Shown here in pieces: positions 41,407-49,529 of a stretch of DNA of 64,000 nt. The DNA lies in NCBI GenBank assembly GCA_910578835.1, contig CAJTSK010000003.1, positions 62,001 to 126,000 on the forward strand. The letters run 5' to 3'. The notes beneath the pieces were generated by a model. It had not been told where the DNA came from, did not search any database, and saw only the letters and a program-made list of their open reading frames with translations. Origin of the DNA: an uncultured Muribaculum sp. GTDB taxonomy: Bacteria > Bacteroidota > Bacteroidia > Bacteroidales > Muribaculaceae. How positions within the stretch are numbered: position 1 is the stretch's first letter; the number at the start of each line of letters is the position of its first letter. The translations under genes and the position numbers were made by a program.

Positions 41407-41430
41407 CTATTTCCACTTACGTATTTCTTA

Positions 41431-41817
41431 TCAGAAAGGCAGATCATCGCTGGGGTCAGCCGACAAGTCGGGTGCAGCGGGCGCGGGGGGAAACGGTGCC
41501 GCACCGGGGAAATCCTGCGCCATATTGCCAGCGGGAGCGCCCTGTGGCTGTCCTGCAGGCTCAACCTTCCATCCGCTGATGGAGGTAAACCAACGACCGT
41601 TATATTCACGGCTGTTTATATCAAAGCTAAGACGTATCTCATCGCCTACATTAAGGGGATACTGGTCAGCTTTCTGACCGAACAGGTCAAAATGCACCTT
41701 ACGGGGAAATGATTCATGAGTCTCAAGCACATATTCGCGCTTCTTCCATTCATTTCCTGCCTTTGAGGTACCGGACTGCTCGGGCAGCGCAAGTATGATT
41801 TTACCTTCTATTTCCAT
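41431..41817 (-). CDS. DUF3127 OB-fold protein
   Basis: 128 residues. The first 90 (MEIEGKIILALPEQSGTSKA, WKKREYVLETHESFPRKVHF, GDEIRLSFDINSREYNGRWF) match DUF3127, a family with an OB fold related to single-stranded-DNA-binding proteins. The tail is low-complexity Pro/Ala/Gly and ends DPSDDLPF, much like the acidic tip of SSB that binds repair and replication proteins. Function in DNA metabolism is an inference from fold and tail. Just outside the right repeat of the island. Confidence 0.8.
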   Translation of the reverse strand: MEIEGKIILALPEQSGTSKAGNEWKKREYVLETHESFPRKVHFDLFGQKADQYPLNVGDEIRLSFDINSREYNGRWFTSISGWKVEPAGQPQGAPAGNMAQDFPGAAPFPPAPAAPDLSADPSDDLPF

Positions 41818-41880
41818 TATACTAATTCGATTTATATTATTTTATTCAAAGATAGGCAATCATTAAAGGATAGCCAAATT

Positions 41881-43050
41881 TTACTCCAAGAATTTTTCTA
41901 CACTTTCTACTTTATTACGCTTTCCGCGCTTCTTCCCTTTGGGCTTGTGCTTCACGAGATAGCGGTATAAAGCCTTGACCTGCGGCTCATTGCCCAACAC
42001 ATGTTTTGCACGGAAAAAGCACACTCCGCTCACCTCCTGTCGCGCAAGCGCCTTTTCAATCTGCGACACGACCACATCGGAGGTCCATCCCCCTTCAAGC
42101 ATCTTATACGGGGCGAGACCGATGACCAACGGTTTTCCATCGACCGAATTAACCCACGTGGTCATATGGTCGGAATAGCCGAATTTCTCATCCCAATACA
42201 TCTGTGGAATCACCAGGTCATGATGCCCCGACTCTATCCACTGCACTGGATCTTGCTGAAATGTGTCATACGCCGTTGAGTTACCGTAATGTTTCACATT
42301 CTTATATGTGCCTATCGGAGCAGAGCCGACAATCATGCCGGGGCGCACCGACTTCACCATGTCATACAAATCGGCGACAAAAGTATTGATGTTGTCACGT
42401 CGCCAGTCATCTTTCTTCAGTTTCTTAGGATTATATTTCTTGAAAGATACGGCATCGGGGAATGCGTTGCCCGGATAGCGCGTATAGTCAAGGTTGATTC
42501 CGTCGAAATCATATTTCTCCACAAGCTCGCGATACAGCGACAGCAGATAATCGCGAGTGTCAGGATTACCCGGATCAAGATAATATGCGCCGTTATACTT
42601 CACACAAAGCCCCTGCTTGGAGCGCACGGGATGTTTCACCTTGTTAGATGAATATTTCGCCGAATTTCCTGCACTGCCGAGACGGAAAGGCACTATCCAC
42701 GCGTGACACTCCATGTCGCGTTTGTGACATTCTTTTATTACAAACCGGCACAAGTCGTAGCTGAGACTCTTCGAACCGTCGCCTGTCAACGCTGCCATAG
42801 CAGGCTGGATAGACGAGTTCCACGCCACGTCGCCGTTGGCCTGCACCTGAAACAATATCATGTTGAAATGCGCATCCTGCAACTTGTCGAGCATGTCACA
42901 CAAGAGCTTTTTCTGCGTTTTCTCGTCATACGCATTGCCGGGCCAATCAAGACCACTGTTGGTAGTCAGCCACACACCCCTCACCTCGCGTGCCGCGACA
43001 GAGAGCGATGAAAGCAGGAGCAACAAAGCGACCGATAAAAGATATTTCAT
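41881..43050 (-). CDS. Glycoside hydrolase-like protein, GHL10 family
   Basis: 389 residues with an N-terminal signal peptide (LLSVALLLLLSSLSVAA). The domain begins REVRGVWLTTNSGLDWPG and contains FQVQANGDVAWNSSI, ECHAWIVPFRLG, YDFDGINLDYTRYPG and LVIPQMYWDEKFGYS, as in the GHL10/DUF187 (YngK-like) proteins. Probably a periplasmic glycan hydrolase; substrate not known. A basic tail (HKPKGKKRGKRNK) ends the protein. Confidence 0.88.
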   Translation of the reverse strand: MKYLLSVALLLLLSSLSVAAREVRGVWLTTNSGLDWPGNAYDEKTQKKLLCDMLDKLQDAHFNMILFQVQANGDVAWNSSIQPAMAALTGDGSKSLSYDLCRFVIKECHKRDMECHAWIVPFRLGSAGNSAKYSSNKVKHPVRSKQGLCVKYNGAYYLDPGNPDTRDYLLSLYRELVEKYDFDGINLDYTRYPGNAFPDAVSFKKYNPKKLKKDDWRRDNINTFVADLYDMVKSVRPGMIVGSAPIGTYKNVKHYGNSTAYDTFQQDPVQWIESGHHDLVIPQMYWDEKFGYSDHMTTWVNSVDGKPLVIGLAPYKMLEGGWTSDVVVSQIEKALARQEVSGVCFFRAKHVLGNEPQVKALYRYLVKHKPKGKKRGKRNKVESVEKFLE

Positions 43051-43127
43051 ATAAATTGTAGGAGGCTATTAATTGCCAGTAAAGCAAAAAATGAGTAATT
43101 TCGGAAAAAATATTCAATATCAAGATT

Positions 43128-43571
43128 ATGAAAATAGGCAACGACTGGTGGACATCACCTACAGAGAGCGAGTCAGGCGCACTCATCATGGTCACAGGCC
43201 GAAGAGGCGTCGAGCAGGCACGCGAAAGCGGGAAGTATAATATCCGCGTGGAAATCACGTGGAAATACCCCGGCAACAATGCCGGAATGCCTGATGAGCC
43301 AACATCAATGGTCATGGAAGCGGTGCAGGAGGCTCTTACCGACACATTTGACAAAGACCCTGTCGCAATCCTTACCGGCATCTACACAGGCGACAATGAG
43401 CGCAACTGGGTATTCTACACCACCTCGGTTCACATTTTCGAGAAGAAAATCAATGTGGCACTGGCTCCGTTTGACCTCCTTCCCATTACCATCTACACAG
43501 AGAATGACCCCGAGTGGCTTGAATATGACGAGATGCGGGAAGCATCAGAAATAGCACCGTCAGACGACTGA
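43128..43571 (+). CDS. DUF695 family protein
   Basis: 147 residues, cytoplasmic. NNAGMPDEPTSMVMEAVQEA, RNWVFYTTSVHIFE and TENDPEWLEYDEMRE are hallmarks of DUF695, whose function is unknown. It stands alone, divergent from GHL10. Confidence 0.75.
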   Translation: MKIGNDWWTSPTESESGALIMVTGRRGVEQARESGKYNIRVEITWKYPGNNAGMPDEPTSMVMEAVQEALTDTFDKDPVAILTGIYTGDNERNWVFYTTSVHIFEKKINVALAPFDLLPITIYTENDPEWLEYDEMREASEIAPSDD

Positions 43572-43595
43572 TTAACTCCCGTCAACTATTACACT

Positions 43596-43639
43596 GCGGC
43601 GCAAGCATATGTGAGCGTAATGCCCCATGCTTGCGCCGC
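43596..43639. terminator. Hairpin between DUF695 and lpxA
   Basis: GCGGCGCAAGCAT (43596-43608) pairs with ATGCTTGCGCCGC (43627-43639) between convergent genes. Confidence 0.6.
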
Positions 43640-43678
43640 CTTGTATTGTATTGCCGTGAATATACCTTCGGTATCTGC

Positions 43679-44455
43679 TTATACGTAGCCGCGGATGATA
43701 CCTCTCTTGGCGTTACGCACAAAAAGTATTATCTCGTCACGTTCCTTGGTTGCGGGAAGCTCAGCCTCGATACGCTCTATAGCCTCGCTCACGTTAAGAC
43801 CTGACAGATAGAGATAACGGTAGATTTCCTGTATGTCACGAATCTGCTCGTTAGTGAAGTTACGGCGGCGCAGACCAATAGAGTTGACTCCGGCATAAGC
43901 GATAGGATCACGTGCGGCCTTTACATAAGGAGGAATATCCTTGTTTACAAGCGCACCGCCCTGCACCATCACGTGAGGACCGATATGACAGAACTGATGC
44001 ACAAGTGTGCCACCACCGATTACCGCGAAATTGTCAACGACTACTTCACCGGCAAGCTGGGTAGCATTGGACATGATTACATTGTCACCCACCACGCAGT
44101 CGTGTGCCACGTGACAGTAAGCCATGATAAGACAGTTGCTGCCCACCACGGTCTTACCCTTTGCAGCAGTACCGCGGTTGATGGTAACACATTCGCGTAT
44201 AGTGGTGTTGTCACCTACGATTGCAAGCGTCTCTTCGCCGCGAAACTTGAGGTCCTGCGGGATAGCGCCGATAACCGCACCCGGGAAAATAACGCAATTT
44301 TTTCCTATGCGCGCTCCCTCCATAATGGTAACATTACTTCCGATACGGGTACCCTCACCAATCTCAACATTCTGGTCAATAGTCACAAACGGGTCAATGA
44401 CCACATTGGAAGCGATTTTAGCCGCCGGATGAACATATGCTAAAGGTTGTTTCAT
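43679..44455 (-). CDS. lpxA: UDP-N-acetylglucosamine acyltransferase LpxA
   Basis: First acyl transfer of lipid A synthesis, in the cytoplasm. 258 residues of left-handed beta-helix (VEIGEGTRIGSNVTIMEGAR, IGKNCVIFPGAVIGAIPQDL), the catalytic histidine region LIMAYCHVAHDCVVGDN, and the C-terminal helices (GLRRRNFTNEQIRDIQEIYR). Last gene of the lpxD-lpxC/fabZ-lpxA cluster. Confidence 0.96.
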   Translation of the reverse strand: MKQPLAYVHPAAKIASNVVIDPFVTIDQNVEIGEGTRIGSNVTIMEGARIGKNCVIFPGAVIGAIPQDLKFRGEETLAIVGDNTTIRECVTINRGTAAKGKTVVGSNCLIMAYCHVAHDCVVGDNVIMSNATQLAGEVVVDNFAVIGGGTLVHQFCHIGPHVMVQGGALVNKDIPPYVKAARDPIAYAGVNSIGLRRRNFTNEQIRDIQEIYRYLYLSGLNVSEAIERIEAELPATKERDEIILFVRNAKRGIIRGYV

Positions 44456-44475
44456 AATATACGTAGTAAATGGTT

Positions 44476-45858
44476 TTATTTATTCTTTACAATTTGAGCC
44501 ATAAACTCACACTCGGTGACAATCTTCTCCCCTACAAAGGCATAACCCTTCATGATGGCACAGCCGCGACGGAGAGGAGTCATGAACGACACGTGGAATA
44601 TCAGCGTATCGCCCGGCACCACCTTGTTACGGAACTTAACATTGTCAATCTTCATGAAGTAGGTAGAATACTTTTCGGGATCATCCACGGTGCTGAGCAC
44701 AAGCAGACCACCTGTCTGAGCCATCGCCTCCACCTGAAGTACGCCCGGCATGACAGGCTCCTGGGGGAAATGACCCTGGAAGAACGGTTCGTTGCCGGTA
44801 ACATTTTTAAGACCTACAATGTAATTGTCGCCCTTGTCAATCACCTTGTCTACGAGCAAGAAGGGATAACGGTGGGGAAGCAACTCGCGTATGCGGTTGA
44901 CATCCATCAGCGGCTCTGCCGAGGGATTGTAGACCGGCGCCTGAATCTCCTGATGCTTGATTTCCTTACGTATCTTCTTGGCAAATGTAGTGTTGATTGT
45001 ATGACCCGGACGGGTGGCAATCACCTTACCCTTCAACGGACGACCGATAAGGGCGATGTCGCCGAGCACATCAAGAAGTTTATGACGGGCAGGCTCGTTT
45101 TCTGCAAAGAGGGGGAAATCGTTGATATAGCCAAACTCAGTCACATTCTTGTGGGGCACACCCATAAGGTCGGCAAGACGGTCAAGCTCCGGCTGCTCCA
45201 TCGGGCTATCGTAAATCACGATGGCATTGTCAAGGTCGCCGCCCTTGATAAGATTGCCTTTTACAAGAGGCTCTACTTCGCGTACAAACACGAAAGTACG
45301 GCTTGAGCCGATTTCGCGCGAGAAATCGTCAAGACGGTCAAGCGATGCAAACTGGTTGGAAAGCACCGGCGAGTCAAAAGCCACCATTGTATCGATGCTG
45401 AACTCATCGTCGGGTAGTACGACGATTGAAGAACCGGTGGTGTCGTCACGCACCTCAATCTTCTGCTTTACTACATAAAAATCCTTGTCGGCAGCCTGCT
45501 CCTCAATGCCTGAAGCAATAATCTTTTCGCAATATTCCTTGGCGCTTCCGTCAAGAATAGGAAGTTCGGGAGCATTAAGCTTGATAAGGCAGTTGTCGAT
45601 ACCCGCAGCATACAGCGCCGCGAGAGCATGCTCTATTGTGCTGATCTTAATATCGCCTTTGCTTATCACTGTACCACGGGTAGTGGCTGTAACATATTCG
45701 GCAAGTGCATCAATCACAGGCTCTCCTTCGAGGTCAAGGCGCTGGAACTTGTAACCATGATTGTCAGGAGCAGGACAAAACTCTGCATCTATCATCAATC
45801 CTGTATGCAGTCCTTTTCCATGAACCTTAAAGGACTCCTTGAGTGTACATTGTTTCAT
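44476..45858 (-). CDS. lpxC-fabZ: Bifunctional LpxC deacetylase/FabZ dehydratase
   Basis: 460 residues. Residues 1-310 are LpxC, the zinc deacetylase of lipid A synthesis: HGKGLHTGLM, STIEHALAALYAAGIDN (zinc His), and the later HKLLDVLGDIALIG (zinc His and Asp). Residues 320-460 are FabZ, the 3-hydroxyacyl-ACP dehydratase, with LPHRYPFLLVDKV and the active-site segment FQGHFPQEPVMPGVLQVEAM. The fusion is the rule in Bacteroidota. lpxD lies 21 bp upstream. Confidence 0.96.
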   Translation of the reverse strand: MKQCTLKESFKVHGKGLHTGLMIDAEFCPAPDNHGYKFQRLDLEGEPVIDALAEYVTATTRGTVISKGDIKISTIEHALAALYAAGIDNCLIKLNAPELPILDGSAKEYCEKIIASGIEEQAADKDFYVVKQKIEVRDDTTGSSIVVLPDDEFSIDTMVAFDSPVLSNQFASLDRLDDFSREIGSSRTFVFVREVEPLVKGNLIKGGDLDNAIVIYDSPMEQPELDRLADLMGVPHKNVTEFGYINDFPLFAENEPARHKLLDVLGDIALIGRPLKGKVIATRPGHTINTTFAKKIRKEIKHQEIQAPVYNPSAEPLMDVNRIRELLPHRYPFLLVDKVIDKGDNYIVGLKNVTGNEPFFQGHFPQEPVMPGVLQVEAMAQTGGLLVLSTVDDPEKYSTYFMKIDNVKFRNKVVPGDTLIFHVSFMTPLRRGCAIMKGYAFVGEKIVTECEFMAQIVKNK

Positions 45859-45879
45859 AACTGTTGTATGATGATTGTG

Positions 45880-46908
45880 TTATTTATTGTTGTCTAATTC
45901 TTTCTTGATACGGCTCACTTCATCGTAGAGCTTGCCGAGATTCTTTATATTCACTGTCTGACGTGCAAAATCCTTTATATCAACGGCAGGATAACCCATG
46001 ATACGGCTACCTGAAGCCACATCCTTGTTGAGACCCGACTGCGCTCCTATCTGCACATTGTCGCCCACGTGAATATGACCGGCAAAACCGACCTGACCAC
46101 CCACCATGCAATTGGCGCCTACCTTGGTAGAACCTGCAATACCTGCCTGCGATGCGATTACTGTATTTTCTCCTACCTCGCAGTTGTGAGCCACCTGAAT
46201 AAGGTTGTCAAGCTTGACTCCCCTCTTTATGCGTGTGCAGCCCATTGTGGCACGGTCGACTGTAGTGTTGGCACCGATTTCCACATCATCCTCAATCACT
46301 ACAATACCTATCTGCGGAATCTTGTTATAAGCTCCGTTGACCGGTGCAAACCCAAATCCATCGGCACCGATCACGACTCCGGAATGCAATATGCAATTCT
46401 TGCCTACCTTACAGCCGTGATATATCTTCACCCCGGGGTAAAGAATAGTATTATCGCCAATTACCGCTCCGGGACCCACATAACACTGGGGATAGATTTT
46501 CACGCCTTTACCAAGCGTGACACCCTCGGCTATATAAGAAAATGAGCCAACATACACATCATCGGAGACAGACACTCCGGCAGCGACATGACACGGCTCT
46601 TCAATACCACAGGGCTGGGGCGCCGTCATCTTGCTTACCATATCAAGCAATTGCGCCACTGTTGCATAAGGATCGTCCACCCTTATCAATGTAGCCTTTA
46701 CCGGACGCTCAAGCTCGAAATCACGGCGAATTAACACCACCGAACTCTCCGTATCATATAGAAAATGAGTATATTTCGGATTAGCGAGAAACGAAATGGC
46801 TCCCGGATGCCCTTCTTCAATTTTGGCAAAAGTACTCACCTTGGCATCGCCATCTCCTTCTACGGTGCCGTTGACAAGAGCTGCTATTTGGGTTGCAGAA
46901 AACTCCAT
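45880..46908 (-). CDS. lpxD: UDP-3-O-(3-hydroxyacyl)glucosamine N-acyltransferase LpxD
   Basis: Third step of lipid A synthesis. I start at 46908 (MEFSATQIAALVNGTVEGDG), as in other LpxD; the longer frame adds a non-family leader. The N-terminal uridine-binding domain is followed by a hexapeptide beta-helix (ADGFGFAPVNGAYNKIPQIG, the catalytic HNCEVGENTVIASQAGIAGS) and a C-terminal helix. 342 residues, normal. Confidence 0.95.
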   Translation of the reverse strand: MEFSATQIAALVNGTVEGDGDAKVSTFAKIEEGHPGAISFLANPKYTHFLYDTESSVVLIRRDFELERPVKATLIRVDDPYATVAQLLDMVSKMTAPQPCGIEEPCHVAAGVSVSDDVYVGSFSYIAEGVTLGKGVKIYPQCYVGPGAVIGDNTILYPGVKIYHGCKVGKNCILHSGVVIGADGFGFAPVNGAYNKIPQIGIVVIEDDVEIGANTTVDRATMGCTRIKRGVKLDNLIQVAHNCEVGENTVIASQAGIAGSTKVGANCMVGGQVGFAGHIHVGDNVQIGAQSGLNKDVASGSRIMGYPAVDIKDFARQTVNIKNLGKLYDEVSRIKKELDNNK

Positions 46909-47064
46909 TGCATTTATATGATTAAGGTCAATTTGTATATTAATAGTATGCAAAGTTGCGCAAAATTTTTCAAAACACCGCGCAAACCGACAGAAAATCT
47001 ATTGCCGTGAGGTATTATTTATCTATTTTTCCTGCTTTTTGACAGATAGGACATCATTTTTTGC

Positions 47065-47072
47065 TAAATTTG
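47065..47072 (+). promoter_or_regulatory. Promoter -7 box of rsmG
   Basis: TAAATTTG matches TAnnTTTG, 26 bp before the ATG at 47099; it excludes an in-frame start at 47039. Confidence 0.6.
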
Positions 47073-47098
47073 CCGATACATTAATATATAGAAAATCC

Positions 47099-47716
47099 AT
47101 GGAGTGTTTAACCCGATATTTCAATTTATCCGACCGTCAGCAAGAGCAATTCAGGCAGCTTGGAGAGCTATATCCTGAATGGAATGAAAAAATCAACGTG
47201 ATTTCGCGTAAAGACATCGACAATCTTTACGTAAACCACATCCTTCACTCTCTTGCCATCGCGAAGTTTTTCACCCCTGTCGCAGGCACCACATTCCTTG
47301 ACATGGGCACCGGAGGAGGATTTCCCGGTATCCCTCTTGCGATAATGTGGAGCGACTGCAAGTTTCACCTCATCGACCGCATTGGCAAGAAATTACGCGT
47401 AGCCGAAGATATAGCCAACAAAATAGGGCTTGACAACGTTACATTCCAGCATGGTGACATCGGCGAGTGTCGTGAAAGATATGACTTCGTTGTAAGCCGT
47501 GCGGTGATGCGTCTTGACGAACTTGTTCCGTTGATTAAAAAGAATATCTCCAAGGTATCGAAAAACGCATACCCCAACGGGCTAATTTGCCTCAAAGGAG
47601 GTAATCTTGCCGGAGAGTCGGCTAAAGTCCACCACCCCATTATCGAGGAAGACATAAGCCAATATTTCAGCGAACCCTTCTTCGATACTAAAAAACTGGT
47701 ATATGTTCAAATCTGA
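47099..47716 (+). CDS. rsmG: 16S rRNA (guanine527-N7) methyltransferase RsmG
   Basis: SAM-dependent enzyme methylating G527 of 16S rRNA. 205 residues from MECLTRYFNLSDRQQ. Signatures: YPEWNEKINVISRKDIDNLY, HILHSLAIAKF, FLDMGTGGGFPGIPLAI (SAM site), LIDRIGKKLRV and VSRAV. The MBL hydrolase gene follows 14 bp later. Confidence 0.94.
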   Translation: MECLTRYFNLSDRQQEQFRQLGELYPEWNEKINVISRKDIDNLYVNHILHSLAIAKFFTPVAGTTFLDMGTGGGFPGIPLAIMWSDCKFHLIDRIGKKLRVAEDIANKIGLDNVTFQHGDIGECRERYDFVVSRAVMRLDELVPLIKKNISKVSKNAYPNGLICLKGGNLAGESAKVHHPIIEEDISQYFSEPFFDTKKLVYVQI

Positions 47717-47730
47717 TAATATGACACACT

Positions 47731-48372
47731 ATGTTGAAGATTAAGCAATTTACATTCAATATGTTCGGAATCAACACCTATGTCGTGTGGAATCCCGAGA
47801 CCGGTGATGCTGCCGTGATTGACCCGGGCATGATCAATGACCGCGAGCAGGCTCATATCGACCGTTTTATATCGGAAAACGGTCTGACCGTACACAATCT
47901 TATCAATACCCACATGCATGTCGACCACATATTCGGCGACCTTTATATAAAGAACAAGTATGGTGTAGACATCTCGGCGTCGCCCGACGACAGTTTCCTT
48001 GGTGAACGTGCAGCGATGCAATGCCGTATGTTCGGATTGCCCGACGACATGGCGGCGGTAGAAATCGACCGGCCGCTCAAAGAAGGCGACACCTTGGAAA
48101 TAGGTGGCGAAAAAGTAGATATACTCTCTGTACCGGGACACTCACCCGGCAGCCTTGTGCTTTATTTTCCGCAATCAGGATGGGCAATCACAGGAGATGT
48201 ACTGTTTCGCCGAAGCATAGGCAGGACCGACCTTGTTGCCGGCAACCACCAGCAGCTAATCGACGGCATAACCCGCAAACTCTTATCCCTCCCCGACAAG
48301 ACAATAGTCTACCCCGGTCACGGTGACCCCACCACAATCGGCGAGGAGAGAAAAGAAAATCCGTTTCTGTAA
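47731..48372 (+). CDS. MBL-fold metallohydrolase, glyoxalase II-like
   Basis: 213 residues with the metallo-beta-lactamase motifs THMHVDH, VPGHSPGSLVLYF (metal His), TGDVLF (bridging Asp) and YPGHGDPTT. This short form lacks the C-terminal substrate domain of true glyoxalase II (GloB), so it may act on S-acyl-thiols or other thioesters; the substrate is unknown. Confidence 0.88.
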   Translation: MLKIKQFTFNMFGINTYVVWNPETGDAAVIDPGMINDREQAHIDRFISENGLTVHNLINTHMHVDHIFGDLYIKNKYGVDISASPDDSFLGERAAMQCRMFGLPDDMAAVEIDRPLKEGDTLEIGGEKVDILSVPGHSPGSLVLYFPQSGWAITGDVLFRRSIGRTDLVAGNHQQLIDGITRKLLSLPDKTIVYPGHGDPTTIGEERKENPFL

Positions 48373-48458
48373 CTCGCCCGTCAAGCGCCCCACATCGTTT
48401 CATAATCACTAAAAGTGAACACAAATTAAGAAAAACGCTTATTTTTTGCACTATTTTG

Positions 48459-48489
48459 TTGCAGAATTAAAAGAAATGACTTACTTTTG
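48459..48489 (+). promoter_or_regulatory. Promoter of the phe/tyr operon
   Basis: TTG at 48459-48461 (-33) and TACTTTTG at 48482-48489 (-7), 20 bp apart; transcription should start near 48496, 22 nt before the leader peptide. Confidence 0.65.
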
Positions 48490-48517
48490 TAGCGTTAAAC
48501 AACAAAAACGATTACTA

Positions 48518-48571
48518 ATGACTCGATTTTACGCATATTACTTTTCTTACTTTTATTTCGCAAGAAATTAA
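48518..48571 (+). CDS. Phe/Tyr-rich attenuator leader peptide
   Basis: A 17-residue frame, MTRFYAYYFSYFYFARN, of which nine residues are aromatic (four Phe, five Tyr). It starts just after a good promoter and ends three to four bases before the antiterminator segment. The arrangement is that of a leader peptide that makes ribosomes stall when charged tRNA-Phe or tRNA-Tyr is scarce. The operon below makes exactly these two amino acids. Confidence 0.85.
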   Translation: MTRFYAYYFSYFYFARN

Positions 48572-48668
48572 AGCGGGTAAGCATGTGTAATTATTGAATC
48601 CAACACAAAAATAAAAAACTACATCAAAGTCCCGCTCCTTTTCGTTAAGGTCGGGACTTTGATGTTTT
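48572..48668 (+). promoter_or_regulatory. Attenuator: antiterminator segment and terminator of the phe/tyr operon
   Basis: The terminator stem has perfect 14-bp arms, ACATCAAAGTCCCG (48621-48634) and its complement (48652-48665), followed by T's. AGCGGG (48572-48577), directly after the leader stop codon, can pair with CCCGCT (48631-48636), which overlaps the left arm. A ribosome that completes the leader would cover AGCGGG and let the terminator form; a ribosome stalled upstream would leave it free to block the terminator. Confidence 0.75.
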
Positions 48669-48677
48669 AAACAGATT

Positions 48678-49529
48678 ATGATGAAAAAACGCGTGACAAT
48701 ACAAGGCGTTGCCGGTTGCTACCACGATGCTGCGGCAAGACTCTACTTTGGCGATGAGGAGATAGAGACAATTCCCTGCGACTCATTTCCGGAGATGTTT
48801 GACCTGCTTGCCGACGATGCGTCAATGATAGGCATCCTCGCCATAGAGAACACCATTGCCGGCTCTCTTCTGCAAAACCACGAACTGCTGCGTAAGAGCC
48901 ATATGCAGATTGTCGGCGAGTTTAAGATGCGTATCTCCCACACCCTTGCCGCCCTGCCCGGACAGACCATCGACGAGCTTACCGAGGTCAATTCTCATCC
49001 CATGGCGTTGCGTCAGTGTGAACAATTTCTCCACCGCCACCCTAACCTGAAGATAATCGAGAAATTTGACACGGCGGGAAGTGCCAAGGAGATTGCCGAG
49101 CATAATCTGGTCGGTCATGCAGCCGTGTGTGGCGAGTATGCGGCCAATCTTTACGGACTTAACATACTTTGCCGCGAGATTGAGACCAACAAGCGCAACT
49201 TCACCCGCTTTCTCGTAATCTCCGACCCCTTGATTGCATCGGAAATGATGCCTCCGGAAGCTGAAATCGACAAGGCATCGATAGTGTTCACCTTGCCTCA
49301 CTCCAAGGGAGCATTGTCAAAAATACTCACCATACTGTCGTTTTACGACATTAACCTTTCTAAAATACAGTCAATGCCTATTATCGGCAGGGAATGGGAA
49401 TACCGCTTTTATGCCGACCTTACCTTTGACAGTTTCGCGCGCTACCGCCAGTCAATCGATGCCGTGCGTCCCCTGCTCAACGACCTGCGAATATTAGGAG
49501 AATATAAAGCTTGCAAAAATGAAATCTGA
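48678..49529 (+). CDS. pheA: Prephenate dehydratase
   Basis: Converts prephenate to phenylpyruvate, the committed step to phenylalanine. 283 residues: two periplasmic-binding-like lobes (VTIQGVAGCYHDAAARLYFG, IGILAIENTIAGSL, EVNSHPMALRQCEQFL) with the catalytic TRF in NFTRFLVI, then an ACT domain from about residue 205 (ASIVFTLPHSKGALSKIL). The Phe-binding ESRP motif is replaced by QSMP (KIQSMPIIGREWEYRF), which may weaken allosteric control. Overlaps the aminotransferase by 11 bp. Confidence 0.94.
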   Translation: MMKKRVTIQGVAGCYHDAAARLYFGDEEIETIPCDSFPEMFDLLADDASMIGILAIENTIAGSLLQNHELLRKSHMQIVGEFKMRISHTLAALPGQTIDELTEVNSHPMALRQCEQFLHRHPNLKIIEKFDTAGSAKEIAEHNLVGHAAVCGEYAANLYGLNILCREIETNKRNFTRFLVISDPLIASEMMPPEAEIDKASIVFTLPHSKGALSKILTILSFYDINLSKIQSMPIIGREWEYRFYADLTFDSFARYRQSIDAVRPLLNDLRILGEYKACKNEI

